DNA of 64,000 bases. It comes from DASQUK01 sp963756425. Its GTDB lineage: Bacteria > Actinomycetota > Acidimicrobiia > Acidimicrobiales > VFJN01. This document shows positions 43,143 through 51,759 of this stretch, piece by piece. The DNA is taken from the NCBI GenBank assembly GCA_963756425.1, contig CAVWNW010000011.1, forward strand, positions 248,001-312,000, given 5' to 3'. The translations under genes and the position numbers were made by a program. Within the stretch, counting starts at the first letter, position 1. Each line of letters starts with the position of its first letter. The notes under the pieces are model-generated. The model was not told the origin of the DNA. It did not search any database and saw only the letters and a list, made by a program, of their open reading frames with translations.

Positions 43143-44420
43143 TCAGCCCACGCCGCCGTAGCGCGCCTCGACGCCCCGGCTCTCCCCGTGGCTCCCCACG
43201 GCGGCCGCGAGGTCTGCGAGGAACTCGTCGGCCACCGCTACGTGCGAGGGCGAGAGGATGGCGTGGAGCCCTCCCTGCTGGCGGTCGAGATGCCAGCCCC
43301 GGTCGTCCATCACGTCCCCCACCGCGCCGATGTCCAGCACGGCGTCGCCCGTCGCGCGATCGGCGTCCGCGGCGATCTCCAGCACACCCGGGACCGGGTC
43401 ACCCGTGACGTGGATCCCGTCGATCTCGTCGATGCCCCCGCGGACGCGACGGGCGACCGCCCGCACCTGGTCGGCCAGGCGTACGTAGCCGTCGAGCCCG
43501 AGGTGGGACACGGTGGCCCAGGCCGCGGCGATCGGGGCCGCCGGGCGGGTGCCCGCCGTCGTGGCCGAGCCGTAGAGGCCGCCTGGCCAGCCGTCGAACA
43601 GGAAGTACTGGCGGCGCAGCTCGTCCTCGTCGCGGTGCAGCAGCAACGAGGCGCCCTTGAAGCACCAGCCGTACTTGTGGATGTCGGCGGAGATCGACGT
43701 CACGCCCTCGACCCGAAAGTCCCAGGGCGGGATGGGCTCGTCCAGGCGCTCGAGGAAGGGCAGCAGCCAGCCACCGAGGCAGGCGTCGACGTGGCACAGG
43801 ACACCGTGGTCCGCCGCCAGCGCTGCGAGCTCCGGGATTGGGTCGACGACACCGAACGGATAGCAGGGCGCCGAGCCCACGACGAGCGCGGTGCGCTGAT
43901 CGAGGGCGGTGGCCGTCGCCGCCACGTCGGCCCGCCCGTCCGCGCCCACGGGTATTCGGACCTCGTCCACGTCGAGGTAGTGGCAGGCCTTGGCGAAGGC
44001 CGGATGAGCGGTGGCGGGCAGCACGATGCGGGGTTCCGCGATGCCGCGGGCCTCGCGGGCGTGGTCGCGCGCCACCTGCACCGCGAGGAACAGGCTCTCG
44101 GTGCCGCCGCTGGTGAGCTTGCCACCGCGCGGATTGCCGTGCAGCAGGTCGGCGCCCATCGCCACGACCTCGCGCTCCATGCGCAGCAGGCTGGGGAAGG
44201 CGAAGGGGTTGAGGTAGTTCTCGTGCAGGTACTCGGCCGCGACGGCCTCGTGGAGCCGCTCCAGCTCGGCGTCGGCGGCGTTGTAAACCAGGCTGAAGGT
44301 GCGTCCCCGGCGCCAGTCGGCGTCGTCACCACGGCCGCCACGCAGGTCGCTGATCAGCTCATCGACCGGGCGACCGAGTGCCGGGAAGGGTGGCTCGTGA
44401 CCGGGCCCCACCTCGGTCAT
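43143..44420 (-). CDS. PLP-dependent group II decarboxylase / SPL-like
   Basis: 425 residues. Pyridoxal phosphate lysine in SISADIHKYGW (near 244-254), preceded by HVDACLGGW; GGTESLFLAV near 103-112. The sequence fits glutamate-decarboxylase or sphingosine-phosphate-lyase relatives of actinobacteria. Substrate unknown. It overlaps the flavin reductase stop by ATGA, so the two are co-translated. Confidence 0.85.
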   Translation of the reverse strand: MTEVGPGHEPPFPALGRPVDELISDLRGGRGDDADWRRGRTFSLVYNAADAELERLHEAVAAEYLHENYLNPFAFPSLLRMEREVVAMGADLLHGNPRGGKLTSGGTESLFLAVQVARDHAREARGIAEPRIVLPATAHPAFAKACHYLDVDEVRIPVGADGRADVAATATALDQRTALVVGSAPCYPFGVVDPIPELAALAADHGVLCHVDACLGGWLLPFLERLDEPIPPWDFRVEGVTSISADIHKYGWCFKGASLLLHRDEDELRRQYFLFDGWPGGLYGSATTAGTRPAAPIAAAWATVSHLGLDGYVRLADQVRAVARRVRGGIDEIDGIHVTGDPVPGVLEIAADADRATGDAVLDIGAVGDVMDDRGWHLDRQQGGLHAILSPSHVAVADEFLADLAAAVGSHGESRGVEARYGGVG

Positions 44421-44977
44421 CCGCCGTAGCTCATGCGGGTGTCCTCCATCCGCAGCACCGGCGTGTCCTCGGCCTGCTGGAAGCCGCAGCCGACCACCTC
44501 GCCGATGAAGAAGGTGTGGTCACCACAGTCGACGTCTTGGCGGACGGCGCAATCCACCCACGCGGGTGCCTGGTCGAGGATGGGCGCGCCCGTCGGCCCG
44601 TCGTGGAACGGGAACTCGTTGAGCGTGCCGGCCGCGGGATCGTGCTCGACCGGTTTGGTGAACCGGCGAACGATCGCCCGGTCGTCGCGGGCGACGGTGT
44701 TGAGTGCGAAGGAGTGTCCCTCGGCGATCAACCGGTGCGTCACCGCCGACTTCTCGACGCTGATCCCGACCAGCTTGGGATCGAAGCTCACCTGCGTCGC
44801 CCAGTTGAGGGTCATGAGGTTGCGCCGTTCGCCCGACCGGCTGCCGACCACGTAGAGCCCGTAGGGCAGCGTCCAAAGGATCCGGCGGCGCAGCTTGTCG
44901 TACTCCTCTTGCGCCTCGGGCGTATCGACGCCCTCGGGGAACGGTCCGATCGGTCCGGTGCCTCCGGGTGCGGCCAT
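44417..44977 (-). CDS. Flavin reductase-domain protein
   Basis: 186 residues of the FMN-binding split-barrel flavin reductase type: PYGLYVVGSR, LMTLNWATQVSFDP and FFIGEVVGC are the recognisable segments. Such proteins reduce FMN with NAD(P)H for a monooxygenase partner, or use FMN themselves. TAGGCT stands 8 nt before ATG 44977. Confidence 0.88.
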   Translation of the reverse strand: MAAPGGTGPIGPFPEGVDTPEAQEEYDKLRRRILWTLPYGLYVVGSRSGERRNLMTLNWATQVSFDPKLVGISVEKSAVTHRLIAEGHSFALNTVARDDRAIVRRFTKPVEHDPAAGTLNEFPFHDGPTGAPILDQAPAWVDCAVRQDVDCGDHTFFIGEVVGCGFQQAEDTPVLRMEDTRMSYGG

Positions 44978-44985
44978 GACGATCG

Positions 44986-44991
44986 AGCCTA
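44986..44991 (-). promoter_or_regulatory. Candidate -10, flavin reductase operon
   Basis: TAGGCT on the minus strand, 8 nt before ATG 44977. Confidence 0.5.
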
Positions 44992-45052
44992 TGCGACCGG
45001 TATCAGTGCGCTCCGTTGTCGACCTGCCGCACGACGTTGAAGACGACGCGGC

Positions 45053-46271
45053 TCAGGCGTCCCATTCGACGAGCAGCCGAAGCGGCGACCGGAACGTCGT
45101 GTTGCGCGAGAAGGCAACCTCCTGCGGCTCGACGAGGCGCGCGTGCGGCAGCCTGGCGGTGAGCTCCTGCAGCACCACCTGCGCTTCGAGTCGCGCCAGC
45201 GGTGCGCCGAGGCAGAAGTGGATCCCGTGGCCGAACGCCAGGTGCCGGCCGAGGCTGGGGCGGCAGACGTCCAGGCCGTCGCCGCCGGGAAACACGGCCT
45301 CGTCGTGGTTGGCCGACCCCAGCAGCAGCAGCACGTTGGCACCCGCGGGCAGCTCCGCGTCGCCGATCGTCGTGGCGTGGGTGGCCTTGCGTTTGGCTGC
45401 CAGCACCGGCGTGCAGAAGCGCAGGAGCTCCTCGACCGCGTTCGGGATCAAGTCCGGATCACGGCACAGCGCGTCCCACTGCTGCCGGTTGCGAAGGAGT
45501 TGCAGGAATCCGGTCGCCAGCAGGCCGGTCGTCGTCTCGTGCCCGGCGGTCAGCTGGCCGAACACCAGCGCGGCCATCTCGTCCTTGGTGATCGATTTGT
45601 CGCCGTGCTGGTACTCCCGGACGAGATCGCTCGGTAGGTCGTCGCCCGGCTGCGTGAATCGCTCGTCCACCAGCGCCTCGCAGTACCGCCAGTAGGCCAC
45701 GACGTTCTCCGCGTGCGCCACCTGGTCGACTTCGGGCAGGTTGCCGAAGTTGAGCTGGACGCGGCTCTGCGCCCACGTCTTGACGTTCGGCACGTCGGAG
45801 TCGGGAATGCCCAACAGCAGAAAGATCACGAGTGCCGGCAGGTCATAGGCAAGGTCGGCCACCCAGTCGCCCCGGCCCCGCGGGACCATCCGTTCGATCA
45901 TGCGCACCGCGATGTCGCGGATCCGGGGCTCGAGCACGGCCACCCGGCGGGGGGTGAACGCCCTGTTGACGAACGAGCGCAGCCGGGTGTGGTCGGGTGG
46001 ATTGCGGCCGAGCAGCCCCGACTTGGCGGTCAGCCCGGTGCCGAGGATGAGCTCGACGGCCGGCGGCTGGGGATGGAAGGGCCTCTGGGCGTTCTCGGAC
46101 GAGAACCCGGCCGGATCGCGCAGGATGGCCAGGACATCCTCGTAGCGAGGCACGACCCAGTAGTCGAGCTCAGGGCTGTAGAAGACTGGTCGCCTCGGAC
46201 CGGGCCCGCTGGTAGAACGCGAAGGGGTCGGCGACGTCAAACGGCTGGAACTCGTCAGCCAGCGCGCTCAT
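45053..46271 (-). CDS. Cytochrome P450 (one-base frameshift near N-terminus)
   Basis: Haem-thiolate monooxygenase: I-helix AGHETT, ExxR as EELLR, haem loop FGHGIHFCLGAPLARLE with the ligand Cys. The frame from PVFYSPELDYWVV to the end is intact, but its upstream part is not P450-like. In the next frame, from ATG 46271, stands the normal start MSALADEFQPF...DPFAFYQRARS; removing one base near 46190 joins both to a 405-residue protein. TACTCT lies 9 nt before ATG 46271. Redox partner could be the ferredoxin at 2395. Confidence 0.9.
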
Positions 46272-46280
46272 CTTGCTGCG

Positions 46281-46286
46281 AGAGTA
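46281..46286 (-). promoter_or_regulatory. Candidate -10, P450 gene
   Basis: TACTCT on the minus strand, 9 nt before ATG 46271. Confidence 0.5.
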
Positions 46287-46312
46287 CATCCGGCACGCGC
46301 TCAGGACCCGAG

Positions 46313-46440
46313 CGGATGGGCACGTCGCATTGGCTCACCGTGGTCAGCACTGCCGGAGGCCGAGCTGTGTGGCCAGGGGCCACGCTGCAAATCCCGTACT
46401 GTTCCGTGCCCACATGCGGGGCGCATCCGGTCGGCCTCTT
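46313..46440 (+). repeat. ~128-bp dispersed repeat, copy 1
   Basis: Strongly similar along its length to 47617-47744 (for example AGGCCGAGCTGTGTGGC and CCGTACTGTTC in both). In each copy GAGGCCGA and TCGGCCTC close an inverted repeat about 70 nt apart (46356-46363 and 46431-46438). It ends at the -10 of the following gene. Confidence 0.75.
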
Positions 46441-46445
46441 ACACT
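46440..46445 (+). promoter_or_regulatory. Candidate -10, alpha/beta hydrolase gene
   Basis: TACACT, 6 nt before GTG 46452, at the end of repeat copy 1. Confidence 0.5.
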
Positions 46446-46451
46446 GCGGGC

Positions 46452-47198
46452 GTGCCCATCGTGCTCGTGCACGGCGTGCCCGAAACCGACGCCGTTTGGG
46501 ACGAGTTTCGGGCGCACCTGGCCGGGATCGAAAGCATCACCCTCTCGCCGCCAGGGTTCGGCGCGCCTGTGCCCGAGGGCTTCGGTGCGGCCAGCGATGA
46601 CTATGTCGCATGGCTCACGGCCGAGCTCCGGCGGATCGACGGTCCCATCGACCTGCTCGGCCACGATTGGGGCGGCGGTCACGTCTTCCGCACGGTGGCC
46701 GCTCATCCCGACCTGGTGCGCTCATGGGCGACCGATCTCGCGGGTTGCTTCGACCCGCGCTACGTCTGGCACGAGAGCGCCCAGACCTGGCAGACCGCCG
46801 GCGCCGGCGAGGCTCTGGTGGCCCAACGGCTCGCAACGTCGCCCACCGATCGCGCCCCTGGATACGTGGCGCGCGGCATGTCCGAAGCCGCGGCGGCGCG
46901 CTGCATGGAGGCGTTCGACGCATCCATGGGGCGCTGCATCCTCGCCCTGTACCGGTCGGCGGCCCAGCCGAAGATGGCCGAATGGGGCGCGAACGTAACC
47001 GGCCTGCGCTCGCGCCCGGGCCTGGTCATCATCCCGGCCGAAGATCCGTACACGGGCGGCGAGGCGCTCGCCCGGCGCACCGCCGAACGGACCGATGCTC
47101 AGGTGGCACTCCTCACCGGCCTGGGCCACTGGTGGTTGTGCCAGGACCCGCAGCGGGCGGCGGCGGCGTATCGCTCCTTCGTCGCCGCGCTGAGCTGA
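46452..47198 (+). CDS. Alpha/beta hydrolase, epoxide hydrolase/dehalogenase-like
   Basis: 248 residues. The nucleophile elbow is GHDWGG, with aspartate in place of serine, as in epoxide hydrolases and haloalkane dehalogenases; HGVPETDAVW holds the oxyanion HG and GLGHWW the catalytic histidine near 225. The fold is otherwise a compact hydrolase. Flanked on both sides by copies of a 128-bp repeat, together with the next gene. Confidence 0.85.
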   Translation: MPIVLVHGVPETDAVWDEFRAHLAGIESITLSPPGFGAPVPEGFGAASDDYVAWLTAELRRIDGPIDLLGHDWGGGHVFRTVAAHPDLVRSWATDLAGCFDPRYVWHESAQTWQTAGAGEALVAQRLATSPTDRAPGYVARGMSEAAAARCMEAFDASMGRCILALYRSAAQPKMAEWGANVTGLRSRPGLVIIPAEDPYTGGEALARRTAERTDAQVALLTGLGHWWLCQDPQRAAAAYRSFVAALS

Positions 47199-47212
47199 CG
47201 ATCGCCGCCGCC

Positions 47213-47218
47213 TATCCT
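47213..47218 (+). promoter_or_regulatory. Candidate -10, PNPOx-like gene
   Basis: TATCCT, 7 nt before GTG 47226. Confidence 0.5.
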
Positions 47219-47225
47219 CGGCCTC

Positions 47226-47597
47226 GTGAGCGTCGCGGTGAGCCTGCAGGAGCTGTACGAACGGATCGAGACGTGCGGCCCGCGGGCCTTCCTGGTGACG
47301 GTGTCCGAGGGCGGCGATGCCCACGTGGTGTCGGTGGTGGTGCGGAGAGAGGGCGATGCGTTGGCGTTCGACGCCGGCCGGACGTCCAGGGCCAACCTGG
47401 CCGTGCGCCCCACGGCGACGCTGTTGTGGCCGTCGAGGTCGTTCGACAACGGCGAGTACAGCCTGATCGTCGATGGTGACGGCGTCGTCGCCGGCGGCGA
47501 GGGCGTCGTGGTCAATCCGACCGCCGCCGTGCTCCATCGCATCGCCGGCAGCGAGGGCGGTGGGCCCAGCTGCATCCGCGTCATGTCCCGCGACTGA
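47226..47597 (+). CDS. Pyridoxamine 5'-phosphate oxidase-fold protein
   Basis: 123-residue split beta-barrel: AFLVTVSEGGDAHVVSVVV, an ASRANLAV-type segment (TSRANLAVRPTATLLWP) and the closing GPSCIRVM strand. Such small proteins bind FMN or F420 and reduce diverse substrates; the presence of FbiC means F420 is available, but the cofactor cannot be told from the sequence. Second gene of the cassette between the two dispersed repeats. Confidence 0.82.
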   Translation: MSVAVSLQELYERIETCGPRAFLVTVSEGGDAHVVSVVVRREGDALAFDAGRTSRANLAVRPTATLLWPSRSFDNGEYSLIVDGDGVVAGGEGVVVNPTAAVLHRIAGSEGGGPSCIRVMSRD

Positions 47598-47616
47598 TCG
47601 GGCCTCAGAGCGTGCG

Positions 47617-47744
47617 CGGATGGACACGCCATCCCTGTTCACGGTGGTCAGTGTTGCCGGGAGGCCGAGCTGTGTGGCTGAGGCTTGCGCGGCTAATTCC
47701 GTACTGTTCGGTGCCCACCTGCCTGCCTATCCGTTCGGCCTCTC
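47617..47744 (+). repeat. ~128-bp dispersed repeat, copy 2
   Basis: Second copy of the element at 46313-46440, inverted-repeat arms GAGGCCGA at 47661-47668 and TCGGCCTC at 47735-47742. It sits between the convergent PNPOx-like and DUF3151 genes and ends inside the DUF3151 stop. Confidence 0.75.
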
Positions 47745-48159
47745 AGTCCGGCGGGGGCCAGTCGGGATCGAGTTGGCGGAGGAACACGGCGCACCGTTCG
47801 GCCTCGTCGGCCTCCCCAATGGCCTCGGCCGACGCCTGCAGGCCGTCGAGCGCCCGCAGGAACCCACGATTCTGCGGATGCCGCCAGCGCACGTAGCCCG
47901 ATCCTCGCCAGCCACTCCCCCGCAGACGGTCGAGGCCCCGGTGGTAGCCGACTCGGTAGCACGCGTAGCGCTCCACGTCGTCGCGCCCGAGCGCACCGAG
48001 CCGGGCCCAGGCGTCGAGGAAGCGGGGCCAGCGAGCGACGACCGCAGCCACGGCCTCCCGTCGCTCCGCCTCCGGGCGGGCGAGGGCGTCGTCCAGTGCC
48101 GCCAGGGCTTCGGCGGGCTCGTCATCGAGCACCGTCTCGGGCGGCCCCGAGGTGGTCAT
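47743..48159 (-). CDS. DUF3151 family protein
   Basis: 138-residue helical protein of a family restricted to actinobacteria. Recognisable: VVARWPRFLDAWARLG, YRVGYHRGLDRLRGSGWRG and NRGFLRALDGLQ, ending in LDPDWPP. Function unknown. ATG 48159 fits the family start; GTG 48180, which would make a GTGA overlap with the patatin gene and add seven residues, is the alternative. Confidence 0.9.
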   Translation of the reverse strand: MTTSGPPETVLDDEPAEALAALDDALARPEAERREAVAAVVARWPRFLDAWARLGALGRDDVERYACYRVGYHRGLDRLRGSGWRGSGYVRWRHPQNRGFLRALDGLQASAEAIGEADEAERCAVFLRQLDPDWPPPD

Positions 48160-48176
48160 GTGGACCGGCCGATCCG

Positions 48177-49064
48177 TCACACCAGGACCTCCGCCGGGAG
48201 CGGCCGCCCGGCCAGGTACGCGCTCGACGCCTCGTAGGCCAGCGAGATCAACTCGGACGTACGGGTGAAGTCGTTGTAGCGCATGGAGGGCGTTTGCCCG
48301 GTCGGCAGGAGGTGGAGCTCGATGTCGGCCGGCATGGCGGCCAGCTCCCGCTTGAACCGGTGATGGCGCGCGATCCAGTACGCCTGGACGGCAACGTCGA
48401 GCGGGCGCTTCGGCTCCGGCCGGGGACGCGAGAACAGCCCAACCTGGAGCACGTACAGCGTCCGCGCGCCGAGCTCGACCGCCCGGCTCATGGGCACGTC
48501 GTCGACGATGCCGCCGTCGAGGTAGCGCACACCGTCGATCTCGACCGCAGGGTAAACGGCCGGCAAGGCGGCGGAAGCGAGGATGGGCTCGATCAGCGGC
48601 CCGGACCGGAACCAGACCTCGCGCACGCCCACGACGTCGGTGGCGACGCACTGGAACGGTACGGCCAGCTCCTCGAATGTGCGGGCCGTCAGCGACTGCT
48701 CGAGATGGCGGCGCAGCCCGTGGTTCTCGTGGATCGCCTCCCCACGTCGGGCGATCGCCACGGTGTTCGGGAGCCAGCCTGCGGGCATCAGCTCCTTGCC
48801 GTCGAGGGCCCGCCACAGGCGTTCCAGGCGGAGGGCGCCCGCCAGGGTCGGATCCTCGGCCAGCCCGGCCCCGTTGATGGCCCCGACCGAACAGCCGACG
48901 ACCAGGTCGGGACGGATGTCATGCTCGAGCAGGGCACGCATCATCCCGATCTGGAGCGCCCCGAGGTTGCCACCGCCGGAGAGCACGAACCCGACCGGCC
49001 GTTTGGGATCCCGCCCGTCCCGCCGGCTCGCCCGGCCTTTCAGCAGCCCACGCACTTTGGCCAT
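48177..49064 (-). CDS. Patatin-like phospholipase
   Basis: 295 residues with the Ser-Asp dyad: oxyanion loop SGGGNLGALQ near 29-38, nucleophile GCSVG near 57-61, and DGGIVDD near 176-182. Lipid acyl hydrolase of the bacterial patatin group, cytoplasmic or membrane-associated. TAGCCT 7 nt before ATG 49064 suggests a leaderless message covering DUF3151 too. Confidence 0.92.
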   Translation of the reverse strand: MAKVRGLLKGRASRRDGRDPKRPVGFVLSGGGNLGALQIGMMRALLEHDIRPDLVVGCSVGAINGAGLAEDPTLAGALRLERLWRALDGKELMPAGWLPNTVAIARRGEAIHENHGLRRHLEQSLTARTFEELAVPFQCVATDVVGVREVWFRSGPLIEPILASAALPAVYPAVEIDGVRYLDGGIVDDVPMSRAVELGARTLYVLQVGLFSRPRPEPKRPLDVAVQAYWIARHHRFKRELAAMPADIELHLLPTGQTPSMRYNDFTRTSELISLAYEASSAYLAGRPLPAEVLV

Positions 49065-49071
49065 CGGTCGC

Positions 49072-49077
49072 AGGCTA
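49072..49077 (-). promoter_or_regulatory. Candidate -10, patatin gene
   Basis: TAGCCT on the minus strand, 7 nt before ATG 49064. Confidence 0.5.
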
Positions 49078-49869
49078 TCGGCGCTCCGATGCCAGGCTGA
49101 GGGACCTCCGGACCAGCACGGCGAACGCCTGGGGGTGCGTCAGATGGGCACCGTGGCCGGCGCCGTCGATCCGCTCCAGCACCCCGTGTGGTGCCCGCCG
49201 CGCCAGATCCTCGGCGGCGCGCCGGTGCTGCGGCTGGGTCTCGGACCCGAAAGCGGCCACCACCGGGACCGTCAGCCGCTCGGGCCGGTAGGGGGCCGGG
49301 GCGGGATGGTGCACGGTGCGGAGCTCGGCCAGCAACGTGGGTCCCTCGGCGCGCCGCTCGGCCCGCACGGGAGCTGGCAGCCTCGACCAGCGCGCGTCGC
49401 CCAGCATGCGACGCATGAACGCCTCAGCCGCGTCGCCCGGATCGCCGTCGCCCCCGTCGCGCCGGCCGGTGGAGGCCGCCAGCGCCGTCGCGCCGGCCGT
49501 GCCCGTGGGCCACCAGGACTCCCACATCATCGGCGCCTCGTAGGCCACCACCGCTACCACCTGCTCCGGCGACCGCTCCGCCAGAGCCAGGCAGATCACG
49601 CCTCCCAGGCTGTGCCCCACCAGCGCCGCGCCGCCGGATCCCACGACCGCCGCCAGGTCGTCGACCTGCTGGTCCAGCGAGGTGGCGGGACCCAGTTCGA
49701 GCGAGCGCGCGTAGCCGCGGCGGTCATAGCGCACGACCCGGCTCTCCGCCTCGAGGGCCCTCCGCACCCGCATCATGCTGCTGGCGCGGTCCATCGCTCC
49801 GTGCACGAGCACGACGACGGGTCCCTCCCCCGTCGCCTGCACCCACAGGCCGCGGGCTCCGGCGGTCAC
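49075..49869 (-). CDS. Alpha/beta hydrolase (serine)
   Basis: 264 residues: HGAMDRASSM with the oxyanion HG, nucleophile GHSLGG near 92-97, and GAGHGAHLTHP with the catalytic histidine near 239. Generic carboxylester or lactone hydrolase; no specificity can be read. GTG 49869 overlaps the pyruvate kinase stop (GTGA), so it is co-translated with that gene. Confidence 0.88.
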   Translation of the reverse strand: MTAGARGLWVQATGEGPVVVLVHGAMDRASSMMRVRRALEAESRVVRYDRRGYARSLELGPATSLDQQVDDLAAVVGSGGAALVGHSLGGVICLALAERSPEQVVAVVAYEAPMMWESWWPTGTAGATALAASTGRRDGGDGDPGDAAEAFMRRMLGDARWSRLPAPVRAERRAEGPTLLAELRTVHHPAPAPYRPERLTVPVVAAFGSETQPQHRRAAEDLARRAPHGVLERIDGAGHGAHLTHPQAFAVLVRRSLSLASERR

Positions 49870-51287
49870 GAAACGGCGACCACCCGGAGGACGTCCGTCC
49901 GGCCGGGAGCGGCGTCGGGCGCGCCGGCCAGGACCGCGATCGAGTCCCCGTGGCGGACGAGCCCGCCATGGACCGCGGCCTCGACGACACACCAGACCAT
50001 CTCGTCGGTGGTGGCGTACTCGGCGACCAGCAACGGCTCCACGCCCCAGGACAAGGCCAACTGCTGCGCCGTGGCCAGCGACGGGCTGGCACCGATCAAC
50101 CGGGACTCCGGGCGGCGGGCGGCCATCGCCCGGGCCGTGGTCCCCGCGCGGGTGCAGCACACGATGGCCGCAAGGTCGAGCTCGATGGCGGCCCGCAACG
50201 CGGCGTGGGCCATGGCCGTGGCGACCGCCTTGGCCGATGGCGCGCGCCGCTGCCCCATGCCGCCCCGCTCGTAGACCCCGTGCAGTTCGTCGAGCTCCTC
50301 GGTCCGCGCCGCGATCCGCGCCATGGTCTCGACGACGCGCGCCGGGTGGCGCCCGATCGCCGTCTCGGCCGAGAGCATGAGCGCGTCGCTGCCGTCCACC
50401 ACGGCGTTGGCCACGTCCGACGCCTCGGCGCGGGTCGGCGAGAGCGCGGTGACCATCGACTCCAGCATCTGGGTGGCCGTCACCACCGGGAGGCCCCGAG
50501 CCCCGCTCGCCCCGATGATCCGCTTCTGCAGGTGGGGAACGTCTTCGATGGGGAAGTCGATGCCGAGGTCGCCCCGGGCGACCATGACGCCGTCGGCCAC
50601 GTCCAGGATGTCGTCGAGGTGGTCGACGGCCGCGCGCGTCTCGATCTTGGCCATCAACTGCGGCCCCTGGTCGCCGAGGGCCTCGCGCACCCGGACCAGC
50701 TCGTCGGGTTTGCGCACGAACGACACCGCGACCCAGTCGGCATCCCTCGCCACCTCGTCGACCAACCGCAGGTCGTCCTCGGTCGGAACGGGCGGGAGCC
50801 ACCGATCGGAGGGGAAGTGCGCTCCCGGCCGCCCCTGGAGGCGGCCGCCGCTGCGCACCTGCGCCCGCACACCATCGAGCCCCACGTCCGTCACCTCGAG
50901 CGTCACTGTGCCGTCGCCGAGCACGACGGCGTCGCCCTGCCCGACGCTGTCGACCAGGTGCTCCTCGTCCAGCGTGATGCGCCGGCCGTCGCTGGCGCCC
51001 GCGTCCGTCACGAGCGTGACCTCGTCGCCCTCGGCCAGGAAGGCACCACCCTCGGGGAACGGCCCCGCCCGCACCTTGGGGCCCGGGAGGTCGGCGAGCA
51101 CACCGATCGTCTTGCCGTGGCGCTGAGCCAGGCCGCGCACCGCCTCCATGCGGCGGCGGTGCTCGTCGACGGTGCCGTGCGCCAGCCCCAGGCGCACCAC
51201 GTCGACGCCGGCGTCGATCAGTGCGTCGAGGACGCCCGGCGGGTCGCACGCCGGCCCGAGCGTGGCGACGATCTTCGTGCGGCGCAC
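49866..51287 (-). CDS. Pyruvate kinase-family protein
   Basis: 473 residues. Most signatures are present: RRTKIVATLGPA, DLPGPKVRAG, the catalytic lysine in LMAKIET, VARGDLGI, and ATQMLESM. In place of the usual RLNFSHG the first active-site loop reads RLGLAHG, so the asparagine and serine that help bind K+ are replaced by Gly and Ala. This may be a diverged paralogue or a K+-independent enzyme. GTG 51287 follows GGGGGA; a CTG at 51296 overlaps the upstream stop and is the alternative. Confidence 0.88.
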   Translation of the reverse strand: MRRTKIVATLGPACDPPGVLDALIDAGVDVVRLGLAHGTVDEHRRRMEAVRGLAQRHGKTIGVLADLPGPKVRAGPFPEGGAFLAEGDEVTLVTDAGASDGRRITLDEEHLVDSVGQGDAVVLGDGTVTLEVTDVGLDGVRAQVRSGGRLQGRPGAHFPSDRWLPPVPTEDDLRLVDEVARDADWVAVSFVRKPDELVRVREALGDQGPQLMAKIETRAAVDHLDDILDVADGVMVARGDLGIDFPIEDVPHLQKRIIGASGARGLPVVTATQMLESMVTALSPTRAEASDVANAVVDGSDALMLSAETAIGRHPARVVETMARIAARTEELDELHGVYERGGMGQRRAPSAKAVATAMAHAALRAAIELDLAAIVCCTRAGTTARAMAARRPESRLIGASPSLATAQQLALSWGVEPLLVAEYATTDEMVWCVVEAAVHGGLVRHGDSIAVLAGAPDAAPGRTDVLRVVAVS

Positions 51288-51292
51288 CGGCT

Positions 51293-51685
51293 TCAGTCCC
51301 CCACGCGCCGGCGCAGCGGGTGGTCGTCGGGCACCTCGATCAGTCGGATCTGCATCCCGTCGGGATCGGCGATCCAGCATTCCCGCAGGCCCCAGAGCTC
51401 GGTCTTCGGTGGGCGCTGGATGTCCACGCCTCGCTCCCGCAGACGCTCGTACTCGGTGTCGACGTCTGCCACCTGGAGCCAGAGCGCGCCGCCCCCCGGG
51501 GCCACCGAGCTCGAATCGCCGACCAGCTCGAGGAACCCGCCGCCGAGGAAGAAGACGACCCCCGTCACCCGGCCGGCGGCGCCGTACTCGCGGTACACAT
51601 GCAGCCCGAGCACGTCGCGGTACCAGGCAACGGCGTCCTCGAAGGCCGACGGGCGCATCAGGACTCGGCTGGAGAGGACGTCCAC
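51293..51685 (-). CDS. VOC-superfamily (glyoxalase-like) protein
   Basis: 130 residues with two beta-alpha-beta-beta-beta units: FEDAVAWYRDVLGLHVYREY, FLELVG in the first half and LRECWIADPDGMQIRLIEVP in the second. The metal glutamates of glyoxalase (E in FLELVG and IRLIEVP) are present. Substrate unknown. GTG 51685 with TACCGT 8 nt upstream; first gene of a run with pyruvate kinase and the hydrolase. Confidence 0.87.
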   Translation of the reverse strand: MDVLSSRVLMRPSAFEDAVAWYRDVLGLHVYREYGAAGRVTGVVFFLGGGFLELVGDSSSVAPGGGALWLQVADVDTEYERLRERGVDIQRPPKTELWGLRECWIADPDGMQIRLIEVPDDHPLRRRVGD

Positions 51686-51693
51686 GGTGCGCC

Positions 51694-51699
51694 ACGGTA
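51694..51699 (-). promoter_or_regulatory. Candidate -10, VOC-pyruvate kinase operon
   Basis: TACCGT on the minus strand, 8 nt before GTG 51685. Confidence 0.5.
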
Positions 51700-51744
51700 C
51701 CGACCCTCCGGCCGCCGATCGTGCGCCTCCGGCGGTCGTGCTCC

Positions 51745-51750
51745 TACTGT
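51745..51750 (+). promoter_or_regulatory. Candidate -10, phosphatase gene
   Basis: TACTGT, 9 nt before ATG 51760. Confidence 0.5.
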
Positions 51751-51759
51751 GCGACCGCC

